Assembly (NCBI GenBank): GCA_029339195.1
Contig: JAPTJF010000202.1
Location: 1-64,000, forward strand
Length of the DNA stretch: 64,000 nucleotides
Source of the DNA: Micractinium sp. NFX-FRZ
Taxonomy: Eukaryota; Chlorophyta; Trebouxiophyceae; Chlorellales; Chlorellaceae
Direction of reading: 5' to 3'
Shown piece after piece: positions 43,794 through 54,875 of this stretch. How positions within the stretch are numbered: position 1 is the stretch's first letter; each line of letters starts with the position of its first letter. The translations under genes were made by a program, and so were the position numbers. The notes under the pieces are model-generated. The model ran no database searches. It had not been told where the DNA came from and saw nothing but the letters and a program-made list of their open reading frames with translations.

Positions 43794-45696
43794 ATGAAGC
43801 TCAAGGAGCGGCCTGGGCGCCTTCGGCCCTTGGTGCTGGGCGGCCTGCTGGCCGCTCTGGGCATCGCTTGGGTGTGGCTGGTGCGAGATGGCTCCAACCC
43901 CAGCAGTGCCCGCGCTCCAGCGGTGCAGGCGCTCTGCGGCGCGGCAGCGGTAGCGAGCTGGCCGCCAGGTGGGCGGGAGCGGCGCCGGCGGTTGCGCCTG
44001 GGCTGTCTGTGAGACGCTTCACATGTCTGCCCAGCATGATGAGTGGTTTCACGACTGCACTTGTAGCAGCAAGGCCATGGCCTGCTCCCTGCCTGCAGCT
44101 GCCACCCTTGCCTGCGCACCCCCTTGCTCGGCATCGCCTGCCCACCCCGCCTTGCCCGCCACCTGCCCACCTGCCTGCACACCCTCCGCCCTTGTCCCTG
44201 CTCCCTGCAGACGTGGTGGCTGCGTCAACAGCAGCGTCTGAAGGCAGCGGCATGCGGCACATCTACGTTGTTGGCTGCGGCCACTCGGGCACCAGCCTGT
44301 TGAAGCGCACGATCGGCAACCTGCCCGGGCTGCGCTGCCTGCCCAAGGAGACGTGGCTGTATGAGAAGATGGGCAGCAAGCCGCAGCAGCTGAAGAACAA
44401 GCTGAAGAAGTGGGACCGGCAGGCGGCGGAGGGCAACTACACGGGATGGTGGGTGCAAGGAGGCAAGGAGGGGAGGGCAGCGGGCGGTTGATAGTGGCTG
44501 GTGGCAAGTGCGTTGCAGCTCTCAGCGGTTGGCAGCAGCGTCAGAGGTAAGCAGGCCGTCAGCTGTTAGCAGGCTGTTGTAATTTTGAGCCCATGCTAGG
44601 CCTTTGTGCATGCCACGTCACGACACCGGCTGTGCGCCGGCACCGGCTGTTCAGGCAGCTTGATGCCTCCACTACCTCCACTACCCCCGCTCAGCCCCCA
44701 TTCATCACAGGCGACGCTTGCCGATCGCCCTTGCAGGGTGGAGAAAACGCCGCGGCACGTGAACCACTTGCACGAGATATTCAAGCACGACAAAGCGGCT
44801 CGGGTCGTGTTCGTCGTGAGGGATGGGCGGGACGTGGCGGCCTCTCTGTGGGAGCGAGGCTTTCCCTGGGCAGACTGCATGGGCAGGTGGGCACATGGTG
44901 ATTGCTGTTGGCACAGGCGTTTGCTGGCCGGCATGTGGGGCAGGGCCTCAGGAACCGGCTGTGGAATCAGCAGGCAGGCAAGATGGCTTGCATGGTGGGC
45001 AGCCTTGTGCAGCAGGCAGTTGGGCTGAGAGTGCGGCGAACAGCAACGGTGCAGTGAGGGTCGGGCAGCAGGGCAGAGCACCGGTACCCAACAGCAATGG
45101 TGCAGTGAGGGTAGGGCAGCAGTGCAGGCCACCGCACCCCCCTTGCCTTCCACACTCACTCACCCTGCCACCATCGCTCGGCGCCCCCTCGCCCCGCTCT
45201 GATGCCCCGCAGATGGGTCAAGGACAACAGCGCTGCGCTGCCCTTCCTGGACAACCCGCGGCTGCTGACGGTCAAGTTCGAAGAGTTTGGGAGCCCGGAG
45301 GGCGTGCTGGGCGTGCTGCGCCAGCTCAGTGCGTTTGTCGGCGTGCCGGCACCCACCGAGCGCCTGCTGCTGGCGCTGCAGCCGCCCACCGCACTGCTGA
45401 CGGATGACGAGCAGTGTGTGGCTTACGACAGCGAGGCGGCCAAGCTTGCTGACCTGGCAAGCAGCTACATGCAGCAGATGGCGGCTGGTGGCGGTGCGGT
45501 GGGTGCCAACACAACGGCAGCCAAAGGCGACGCCCCCGACCCACGGGACCACAAAAACTTGCGGGCCTGGCAGTCCAGCCAGGCCTGGGCGCCGCAGAGC
45601 TCCAGCTGGAGGCAGCGGCTGGGCAAGGAGCGGCAGGACACGTTTGAGAGGAACGAGGAGTTCCAAAAGCTGCTGCGACGCTTTGGGTACACATGA
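43794..45696 (+). CDS. Golgi-type membrane sulfotransferase
   Basis: Four exons join in phase. Exon 1 (43794-43970) has a basic start MKLKERPGRLRPL followed by a hydrophobic segment LGGLLAALGIAWVWLV, a type II signal anchor. Exon 2 (44211-44448) carries the 5'-phosphosulfate loop in IYVVGCGHSGTSLLKRTI, the binding site for the sulfate donor PAPS. Exon 3 (about 44738-44886) has WVEKTPRHVNHLHEIF and the 3'-phosphate site VVFVVRDGRDVAASLWERGF. Exon 4 (about 45214-45696) contains RWVKDNSAALPFLD, LLTVKFEEFG and the C-terminal FERNEEFQKLLRRFGYT. The order and motifs match lumenal Golgi sulfotransferases that modify polysaccharides or glycoproteins. The acceptor cannot be told from sequence. In the 45046-45130 intron an approximately 49-base unit is tandemly duplicated. 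Part of exon 1 has inverted matches on the far side of the mobile element. Confidence 0.85.
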
Positions 45697-46044
45697 TGCG
45701 AGAGCCGGCGGCGGGGCGCTGCGCTCGCGTGTTTTGCTTGCCACCTTGATACATCACCTAGCACTGCCAGTTTTCATAACGGATTGAGAAAAGCATCAAC
45801 ACGCTGACATGTGACGCAACTGACATCCGGTAGGCAGCTGGCAGGCCCTGGCAGATGTGCCGGCACCAATGCGTCGTCGGCGGGAGTGTGGCGGCGGCGC
45901 GGGACGACAGTACATGGCTGCTGCAGATGATCCTGCTGGATCGCGCATTGCTTGCGACAACCCCGCCGCATTCCATTGTGTTATCAGCACCCCGCTGCCC
46001 CATAGCAGGACTGCTTGTGCGGAGCTTGGGCGAGTGCCAGCACC
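45697..46044. other. Short intergenic region
   Basis: Lies between two plus-strand genes. It holds the sulfotransferase 3' end and the promoter of the coiled-coil gene. No TGTAA motif or other feature is evident. Confidence 0.35.
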
Positions 46045-49000
46045 ATGTGGCTGTGGGTGGGCGTTGCAGCCTTCGCCCTGCTGATTTACAAGCTTTTGGA
46101 TGATAGCAGGCGAGCGCGGGCATTGGGTAGCTGGGGGTATGGCCACCACCGCTTCATCACCCGCCTCGCGCGCCTCCAGCACGCTGGGATCCACCCGCGG
46201 CGGCTGGGAGCAATGCACAGGGGTGTAAAAAGCGAGGGCATCCGACCCACGCGCCGCAGAGTTCCCCGAGTTGGGGTCCGCCGCCACCGGGCAGGCACAC
46301 CCGGTGGCTGAAGCCTCCACTGCACCTGCACTACACAGCTCCCCCTCCCAACGCCCGTGGCTCTGTCTGCTCCCACCCGCCTGCAGCGACATCAAGAAGC
46401 TGCGCAGGGCGGTGCAGGAGCTGCAAGAGGCGGAGGGGCGCGCCGAGACGCGCTGCCGACAGGCGCAGCAGCGCCTGAAGGTGTGCCGTGCTGGCAGCCA
46501 CCTGCTCGTGTTCCATATGTGGTGGCGATGCACGGCACGGCGCTCGTTGCGATGCACGGCTGCAGGTGCACCATGCTTGGTTCCGGGAGAGGCAAGGTAG
46601 CGAGCGGTGGTTTGGCCGGCCCATGCTCAATCCCCGCTGCACCAGCATCGATCCCTGGCGCCCCACTGCTCCCCTGAAGGTTCATCCATCCCCATCATCA
46701 CCCTCAAACCTCGCAGGAAATTGAAGCGAGCACTGTGCAGCTTGAGGCTGCTGTGGATGCCCAGAGCACTTCCAAGAAGGCCAAGGATGTTGAGATCGCC
46801 AGCCTGAGGCGGCAGGTGGAGGACCTCAGGTGGGGGGGCGAGGCGGCAGCAGCACCTCGTCTGGGGGAGCGGGCAGGCAACCAGGAGGTTCAGCTTTGGC
46901 AGCTGTCAGCTGAAGTGCTGGAAGGTTGCTGCCGCTGCTGCTGTGTGACCCGGTACACACGCTAGGTGCCCCAGACAGCGCCGCCCAGCGGCATCGCGTG
47001 CCAGGTGGCAACGCTGCAGGCGACACCTGAGCCCTGGCGCCCACTCGGTTCCTGTGCAGGTCCCAGAAGGAGGAGGCGTCCCGTGCGCTGGCGCAGGCTG
47101 AGCTGGACGCCAAGCGGGCGCTGGGCAGCGTTGCCACCTACCACAAGAGCGCGCAGGTGAGGTGGTCTAGTGAAGTCACACCAAACTGTGTTTGTCAGGA
47201 CAGCGCAGGGAGGATCACACTCCCCGGGCTTGCATTGTTGAGCGTGGACAGCGTGGACAGCTGTCACAAATTTGTGCACGTGTGCAAACTGGGGCGGGCA
47301 GGGCTGCCGCCTGGCTGGCGCCCGCCTGGCGAGGAGGCGATGCAGCTGGCCACCGCTGCATTTGTTTACCTGCTGGGGTGTGTGCCCCATCTGGCCCTGT
47401 CACATCGCCTGCTTCCGACGATACATGGTGGCCTGGCTCCCGCCCGCCCTTGCTGACCCATCCCCTGCTGTGCCCTCTTTGCAGGAGGAGGAGAAGCTGC
47501 GGCGCCAGGCGGAGCAGGACCGTGCCGCGGCGCTGGCTGAGCGGGAGGAGGCGCTGGCTGCGCGTGCGGCCGCAGAGCAGCGGAAGCAGGAGGTGAGATC
47601 GGTAGCTGTGGTGGGGGGTGTGTGGGAGCGCTTTGGCACCTGCTGGTGCAGCGTGCATGCGGGGGCCGGGTGGGGATGGATTCAGGGTGCCTTGCCAGTG
47701 CTGCAGACACCTCTGCAGAACAGCGCGCAGTGTTGTGTGGTTACCCGCGTTCCGCGCCCCACCCTGCACCCCCTCCCCCGGGTGGAGGGGGGGTTGCTTG
47801 CCTCCCCGCCCACCCGTTTACCGCAACTGCCTTTCCCTGGATCCTCACCTTGCGCTCGCCGCCCGGCCCTTTCCCTCCCGCCCCAACTTCCGAACTGCTT
47901 GCCCCACAGGCTGAGGAGGAGCGCGACCGCTTCCTGGAAGGCAAGGCTGCTGTGGAGGCCGCCGCTGCCGACAATCAGCGCGTGCGTGCCGACGCCCAAG
48001 CTGCGTGGGAGGCACAGGCTGCGGCAGAGCAGCGCCAGCAGGCGGCGGAGGCAGCCCAGGCTGCCGCCGGGGCGGCCGCCGCAGCCGCTGCTGCTGCACA
48101 GGCGGCAGCCGAGGCGGCGGCGGCAGAGTCAGATGAGGCAGCGGCGGCGGCGGAGCAGCGCGCGGATGAGGCAGAACGGCAGCTGGCGGCGGCAGAGGAG
48201 GAGGCAGCTGCGCTGGCCCGTGGGAAGGAGTCCCTGGAAAGCGAGCTGGGCCAGGTGCAGCAGCAGCTGCGAGAGGCGCAGGAGTGGGGGCGGCAGGTGC
48301 AGGAGGAGCTGAGCGGACAGCTGGCAGCTGCTCGTGCTGAGCTGGCGGCTGAGTCAGCGGCTCGCCAGGCGGCAGAGGGGCGTGCAGCCGAGCTGGATGC
48401 TGCCATGGCCTCGGCGTTGGCGGATGCCGAGGCCACGTGTGGCGACGTGCAGGCTCAGCTGGACGTGATTACAGGTGACAGGGACCAGCTGAGGAGCCAG
48501 CTGGAAGGCATGGCTGGCCAGCTGCAGCAGGCTCGTGAGGAGGTGGACAGGTTGGAAGCTGAGCTGGAGGGGTCAGCCGAAGAGCGGCAGCAGCTGATGG
48601 CTGCCGCTGACGCGGCGGCGGAAAAGGTGGCGGGCCTGCAGGCTGCGCTCAGCGCAGCCCAGGAGGCTGCGGCGGCGGCGGCGGCTGAAGCTGCGGCGGA
48701 GAAGCAGCGCGCCGAGGAGGCCGAGGCGGCGGCGGCGGGTGCTGAAGAGGCTGCGGCGGCTGCCAAGGCGGCAGCGGCGGAGGCTGAACAGCTGCAGCAG
48801 CAGCTGGCGGCTGCTCAGGAGGACCTGGCGGCCGCGCAGGATGCCGAGGCCACGGCGGCCGCCGAGGCAGCTGCAGCACAGCAGCGCGCCGAGCAGGCAG
48901 AGGCGCAGGCGGTAGCCGCCACAGAGGGGGCGGCCGCCGAGGCTGCCACGCTGAGGGAGCAGCTGGCTGCCGCTCAGGCTGCCGCTGAGGTCGCCTCTGG

Positions 49001-51878
49001 TGCTTCCTCTGCCGAGCTCCAGTCCCTCGAGCAGCAGCTGGCCGCTGCCAGCGAGGTGGCAGCTGCTGTGCACACGCTGAGGGAGGATCTGGCCGCGGCT
49101 GAGCAGGCGGCAGAGCAGGCGGTGACGGATGCTGCGGCTGCCAGGTCAGCGCTTGAGGCGGCCCGGGCCGAGGCGGAGAAGGCGGCAGAGAGGCTGGCGC
49201 AGGCGCAGGAGGAAACCGATGCGCTGCAGGCGGCGGCAGAGGCGGGGCAGGTGTGTGCGGCAGCGGGCCGTGGGTTGCAACGTGGTGTAGCAGCGGTGCT
49301 GGACTGCCAGCGGTGCGTGTGATGCATGCACTGAAGGACAGGTGTCAGGCAGCAGAGGAATAACGAGCGTGCCGTCTTTCACCCTCATGCGCACTCTGCC
49401 CAGCAGAGGTGCTCACTCTTGCGCTGCTGCCTAAACAGTGCAGGTTGGGTATACCGTCTGGGACTGCGGAGACGCTGGTGACGCCACCGCAGATTATTGA
49501 ACCCCTGCGCTGCACCACGCCCCCTTGCTCCCCTACAGGCTCAGCTGGACAGCGCCCGCAGGGAAACCGACAACCTGCGCCTCAAGTTTGAGCAGCTCAG
49601 GTGCGCGGGGGGGATACCATTTTCCTTGGTAGGGGGTGGGCAGCATTGGTGCCCCTTTAAACCGGTGTGGTGGCAGGCAGCAGCCGGGGTGGCAGCAAGT
49701 ATCACGGCAGGCTGCAGCAAGCAGGCAAAACCGATGCTCGCAACTAGCCGCGTGCCCCGCACAATCCCCGCTCCACCCACCCCGCCATCGGCACGCTGCG
49801 TCTCTCATATCTGATTCAAGCCACACGCCAGCTCCCCCCCCCACCCACCCATACCGTTCTGTGCAGTGCTGAGCACGCCGAGCTGGAGCAGCAGCTGCGT
49901 GAGAGCCAGCAGCCGGGCGATGCAAAGGCGGATGCCGAGCACTTGGTGGTGGCCAATGCTGCGCTGAGGGAGCAGCTGCAGGAGGCGCATGCGCAGGTGA
50001 GGCCGGTTGGTTTGAATGAATGCTTGGGGGGCACGTGACAGGCGTGGGAGCAGTCGCAGGATGGCCACTCACATGGGACTGTGCTCTGCGTCCGGATCAT
50101 CTGATGAGGCAGCGCTTGGGGGGCAGGAGTGGGCGGGGGGTAGGAAAGCGGGGTTCGGGAAGCGGTGTGGGACACTTGGTTGATGGAAGGGAGCGCAGGG
50201 ATGGGCAGCCAGGAGAGATGGACAGTGACCTGGTGGATATTGGATGCACTGTACAACCCCAGTGCACCGCTGTCTCGGCGCGCCGCCGCGCGGCGCCACA
50301 CCCTTTCCCCCGCCGGGGGTTTGGGTGAGGCCCTCCCCCCGCCGGCTGGTGAGGTCCAGCGCGTGCCACAGCAGCCGCACCTGCACACCACGGCGCCAAG
50401 GCCTGCCCACTTTCTAGCCCCGCGCGGCCCGCGCCCCCGCGCCCCGCCCGCTGGGTTGTTCACAGAGCCAACACGCACGCACTGCGCGCCCATCCATCCA
50501 CCCTGCATTGTCTTGGCCCCCAAGCTGCCCTCGGGCTTCAGCCTGTGTGCTGAAACCCTCTTAGTGCCGCCCCACCAGCACCTGCAGCGTGAAACCCAGC
50601 CCCCACGCTGCACTCCCCCTCCCCCAGTCCTTTACAACCCTTGCCGACTCGGAGCCCCTCCCTGCCTTTACATGTCCCCGTCTCCGCTGTGCGCCCTCTG
50701 CCCCGCTGCCCTTGCCACCGCAGCTGGAGCGCCGCGCCGCCGCCCTTGCCGACAAGGAGCGCCTGGAGGCCGAGCTGCGAGCCCTCCTGGAGGCACAGCA
50801 GGCACAGCAGGCACAGCAGCACAACAGCGGGGGCAGCGGCGGGGACGGCGGGGGCAGCGAGCCAGCAGAGGGAGGGCAGGGGGATGAGGAGGAGGAGGCG
50901 GCGGCTGCGGCTGGGGAGGTGATTGAAGTGCTGAGGGGGCAGCTGCAGGAGGCGCTGGAGGCAGCGGCCAGGGTGAGTGGGGCCCTGCTGGGGGTGGCAC
51001 TTTGTGGGCAGCGTGAAGGAGGCGTTGGGGTTGTGCAAGGGGGGAGGAGGGGGAGGGTGCCGAGTGTGCGGGTGGCGGTGGACGGTGGGCTGGGGCTGAG
51101 AAGCACGCGCTGCAGGAGAGAGGGAGCAGAGGGTATGCCGGCTGCTCGCATCTGGCATCTGGCGCGCACCTGGCGCGCTCTGCTCACTGCTCCCCCTGCC
51201 TGGCCCACCCCACCCTGTTGCGCGTCCCCTTCCTTACTCTGCCTGTTGGCAGGAATGGTGAGAGCATTCACGCCGCGGCACCCATCGATCTTGTTTCTAG
51301 ATGGTCCGTCATTCTCACATCCATCTTACATGTGTGCCCTTCCTGGCAGGAGAAGGCGGAGGCCGAGGTGATGCGGCAGGGCAACAAGCGGCTGCTGCTG
51401 TCGGCGCGCCAGAAGATCACGGCGCTCACAAAGTGAGGGAATGAGGGAGGCGAGGGGGCACACACGGCTGTGGCTTGTGGGAGCGCACACAGCCTAGTGC
51501 ACAGCACAGCATGGAGCACAGGCGCATGGTCCCTTACCTGCCCCACCCTGCCTTGACTTGTGTTGCCTGCCGGCTGCCTGCACGCTCTCTGAGAGGCCCT
51601 GCTGGCAGTCAGCCGGGTTGTGCTTCCCTGCTGCCGTTCCTCCCTCGCCTGCCCCGCGCAGCAATACCCCCAGCCACCCCCGCCCCACCCCGCCCCACTC
51701 TACCCCAAGCCTGTCCCTTGCGCACTGCAGGGAGCGGGACGAGGCTCGTGCCCTGGCAAACCTCGCCTTAGATGGCAACTCCCCACTGTCCCTGCGGTCC
51801 GCCAGCCCCGAGGACGAGGGAGGCATGACACCCGGCAGCAGCAGCCGGCGGGGCGACACCGCCAAGGCTGAGTCGTGA
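46045..51878 (+). CDS. Membrane-anchored, Ala-rich coiled-coil protein
   Basis: Exon 1 (46045-46109) encodes MWLWVGVAAFALLIYKLLDD, an N-terminal transmembrane anchor. It ends GATAGCAG before a GC-AG intron (46110-46386); only this junction keeps the frame into exon 2 (SDIKKLRRAVQELQEAEGRA). Short coiled-coil exons follow at about 46718-46830, 47061-47156 and 47485-47592. A large exon (47911-49249) then has near-continuous heptads rich in Ala, Glu and Gln. Further exons lie at about 49540-49600, 49867-49996, 50725-50972 and 51350-51435, with an acidic Gly/Glu spacer at about 50820-50910. The last exon (51731-51878) ends SLRSASPEDEGGMTPGS and a basic tail. The family is unrecognised; it is built like a golgin, kinectin or other tether with a long rod off a membrane. 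The rod is so Ala-rich that homology searches will give many false matches. Confidence 0.75.
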
Positions 51879-52293
51879 TGCCGCCGCCCTTTGCTGGCGG
51901 CGGGGCTCACGTAAAAACCCTCTGGCAAGGGCCCCAGGAGTAGCGGCAGCAGCGACACCGGCAAACTCTTGAGGCCTGACTCCGGAGGATAACTCGACCA
52001 CTGCATGGCCGGGCAAGCCGTGATCTCCTTGAGGCCTTCCTGCTTATGGTTACATACAGCAGTTGTGGTTGTGCTGAGCGAGAAGAATGTGCACACTCTG
52101 TACATCAGACACTCACACAGAGAGGAAGCCGGGACAGAGAGAGGTGGGGGCGGTGTGCCACACTTACATAAGCTGCAGCCTGCTCCAGAGGCAGGATGTG
52201 TTGGGCATTGGGTCTGTGGTGAGGCGTGTCGGCTGCGCTGCCTCCCCTTGCGGCCAGAGAGTTGCTACCAGAAGTTGCTCAAGTCGGCTCCCA
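51879..52293. other. Convergent intergenic region
   Basis: Between the 3' ends of the coiled-coil gene and array gene B. TGTAA motifs on the minus strand lie at 52164-52168 and near 52048. Confidence 0.4.
52164..52168 (-). terminator. TGTAA-type polyadenylation signal, gene B
   Basis: TGTAA on the minus strand 126 bases after the gene B stop. Confidence 0.45.
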
Positions 52294-54313
52294 TCACAAG
52301 GGCGTGCCTGTGCGGTACACATACTGGTCGTACAGCTGCCCCGCGGAACCCACCACGGCCGCAGCACCGCACGCTGGCACGCCTGCCGCATCCGCTGCGG
52401 TCGCATAAGCAGCCAGCCACGCCTGGATGGAGGGCAGGTCTGCCACCGCACTGCTGAAGGTGCCAAGCGCGGCCAGGGCTACAGGAGCGGGGCAGGAGAA
52501 GGAGGGGCATGTTGAGGCATGCGCCGGCACTGCGGGCATCACCACCCCACTTTCTTATGATTGCTGCTTACAAGTCTCCAACCCAAAGCACGGCAAGTCA
52601 GCGCTCGAAACCTCAGCGGTGTAGCACGGCTGCTGCTTTGCAAGGGTGCGCCACCCAACGTAATCTGCCAAGGCCCGACCGCCTCACACTCACATGCCAA
52701 GGCCCGACCGCCTCGCACTCATATGCCAAGGCCCGACCGCCTCGCACTCACATGCGTTTGTGGCGGCGTCGGCATTGGGGCACTCTGCCTGGTCCAGCGC
52801 CGTCACTGCCACCTCTGCCGCCGCGCCGCCCTCCTGCACGGCGTCCCGGATTTGCTGGCCCGCAGCCGGTGTATCACTGCAGATTAGCTGCTCCAGCTGG
52901 CCGACTGCTGCGGGGTCGGGCTGGGCTGTGCCGTTGGCGCCTGCAGCGCGGTGGGGCAGCATGGGAGCGGGGACGAATGAGCCGGGCAGATTGGAGGGGC
53001 TGGAGCGCACGCTGTGCATGCTGTGTTCGTGAGCTGGCGGGCGATACCTCTGCGTGCACCCTTTGGGGAATCAGCCAGGCATGCTTGCCCGGTTCCCATG
53101 GCCAGCCTCCACCCCAGCCACCCACACACCTGCCCGGCAACCCACTGCCGCACACCCAAGCAGCACTCAACCCACGCACCATACTTGGTTGCGAATCGCA
53201 CCCACTCCTGCCTGGACGGATCGTACTGGTAGCACTGCACGGTTTCGCCTCCCTGGGCGGTACGGATGCTCGTCAGGATGTGGGCGTCGGCAGGGAAGGC
53301 TGCATGCAAGGGAGGGGACTCGACCGTCGCGGGCTGGGAAGCAGGCAGTTGGGTGGTCATGTGGCGGGCAAGGCGGTGTCTAGCTGGCTGGCAACCAGGG
53401 AGGGAGGCAGGCATCAGGCCCCAGCAGGCAGCAGCCGTGCTTGCCTGGGGTGGGTGGCATGGGAGGGGCAGGCACTGAGGTGGGGGGTGCCTCGGGTGCT
53501 GGGGCGCCAGCAAGGGGGGCAGGAGCTGGGGTGGGGGCTGCCTCGGGCGCTGGGGCTCCGCCAAGGGGGGCAGGCACTGGGGCAAGAGGGGCAGGGGCTG
53601 GGGTAGGGGGTACTTCGGAGGCCGGGACGCCAAAGAGGGGCCCAAAAGGGGCCTCGCCCGTGGGAGCAAATGCGACTGGAACAGGGGCAGGCGGAGGGGG
53701 CATACCGACTGGGATTGGAGGCGGGACTTCCACGGCAGGGCCCGGGGGAGGCATGGCAGCCAGAGGTGGCGGAGCAGCAGGGGAAGGCAGGGGTGACACC
53801 CCGTCCACTACGGCAGGCTGGGCCGGAGGCGGGGCCGGGACAGGCGGGGGTGGCGGGGAGGTTGGCATCAATGCGGCTTCAGGCACGACTGGGGCGGGTG
53901 TGGGGGGAGGCGGGGCGGCCGGGAGAGGAATGGTCAGCGGCGAGGGTGGCGGGGCGGGTGGGGTTGGTGGCAGCAGTACCGGGGGAGCTGGTTGGGCAAG
54001 CACCTCTGGAGTGAGGAGGCTCACGGCTGGACCCGAGGGAGCAGCTCCTGGCGCAGGCGGGGAGGGTATCTGGGCCAACCTCCTGCGAAGGGCATCGCTC
54101 TGCGCAGGGTGGTGGGGCAGCGATGCGCGGTGCGGTGTTCTGAGGTGTCACTGGAATTCCAGGGGTGGATTTGCTGCTCTTGCAGGTAACTTGCAGCATG
54201 GCATGCGCAGCGGCGCAGCTGAGCCGGCAGCAGGCAGCCAGGAGGGACGGTGTGCCGGCGGCAGACGCCGCAGTGCCGCAGCGAGGCGGCAACATCTTAC
54301 CTCGTCGCCCAAA

Positions 54314-54346
<33 letters not shown>

Positions 54347-54408
54347 GTTGCACCGAGGAGGAAGGCGCAGAGCCAGCCGGCCCGCACCGCCTGGCTGTTC
54401 CGAGGCAT
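52294..54408 (-). CDS. Gene B: secreted Pro-rich alpha-beta-gamma family protein
   Basis: ATG at 54408 gives MPRNSQAVRAGWLCAFLLGA followed by ten Ala coded by a GCA repeat, a signal peptide. Exon 2 begins at SDALRRRLAQIPSPPAP and is a long Pro/Ala stalk rich in PPP, PAP and APAPLA repeats (about 54100-53445). A GC-AG intron (53444-53300) separates it from the alpha module: FPADAHILTSIRT, VQCYQYD (53299 to about 53184). The beta module (about 52942-52752) has ICSDTPAAGQQI and EGGAAAEVAVTAL. The gamma module (about 52480-52294) has LPSIQAWLAAYATAADAAG, VPACGAAAVV and YVYRTGTPL at the stop. All module junctions are phase 1. The beta-exon donor lies within a 29-base tandem repeat. The Pro-rich stalk suggests a hydroxyproline-rich wall or extracellular protein; the role of the modules is unknown. 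Confidence 0.75.
52664..52756 (-). repeat. 29-base tandem repeat spanning a splice donor in gene B
   Basis: Three adjacent copies of ccaaggcccgaccgcctcgc plus actcacatg, with one or two base changes. The copy at the exon side contains the real donor (AACGCAT/GTGAGT on the minus strand). Another copy restores GTGAGT and one has it changed to ATGAGT. Confidence 0.75.
54316..54345. repeat. CTG/GCA repeat coding poly-Ala in the gene B signal peptide
   Basis: Ten trinucleotide units. On the gene strand they read as Ala codons (GCA) and form part of the hydrophobic core of the signal peptide, so length changes would alter secretion. Confidence 0.8.
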
Positions 54409-54875
54409 AGACGCGAGCAGACACGACAGCAGCGCGCCTCCGAGCCTTGGAACCTGCGGCTTTGCTGGTGGAGCCGGCGTTCTCATCGGTCCGTCTCCTT
54501 CAAGGACCTACCTTCATGGCGGCCGGCCACCTCAGCAGGTCTCCGAAGGAAAGCTGCTCTTGAGGTCGCAGGCAAAATGGCGTTCAATTTAGCGCAGGTT
54601 GATCAACGTATCACGTGTGCTCGGGGCTTGCTGGCTCGGCCGCGGTGAAGGAGCCCAGCGGGCACCGCAGCGGAGCCAGGCCTGCCTGCTTTGTCACCAG
54701 TGGGCCCATCTGTATTTACACGCATTCATGGTCATGCCTTGCAAGTTTTAACACATCGAAACCATCAGACGAGTGCTGGGCATCTTGGGTGGCTTCTAAG
54801 TGTCAGGCAAGCGTTACTGCATGGCACACGCACAGGGGCCCGGTCTGCCCCGGACCGCTCCCACTGCCCCTGGCG
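54409..54875. promoter_or_regulatory. Spacer between genes B and C
   Basis: Contains the gene B promoter next to 54409 and the gene C 3' end with TGTAA at 54716-54720. No other element is supported. Confidence 0.4.
54716..54720 (-). terminator. TGTAA-type polyadenylation signal, gene C
   Basis: TGTAA on the minus strand 156 bases after the gene C stop. Confidence 0.45.

Noticed and set aside
46718..51435. Myosin, kinesin or bacterial Tol/Pal identity for the coiled-coil protein
   Set aside because: Similarity would come only from Ala/Glu/Gln heptads. No motor or other globular domain is present.
52664..52756. CRISPR-like direct repeat
   Set aside because: Units are contiguous without spacers and sit in an intron of a eukaryotic gene; it is a plain tandem repeat.
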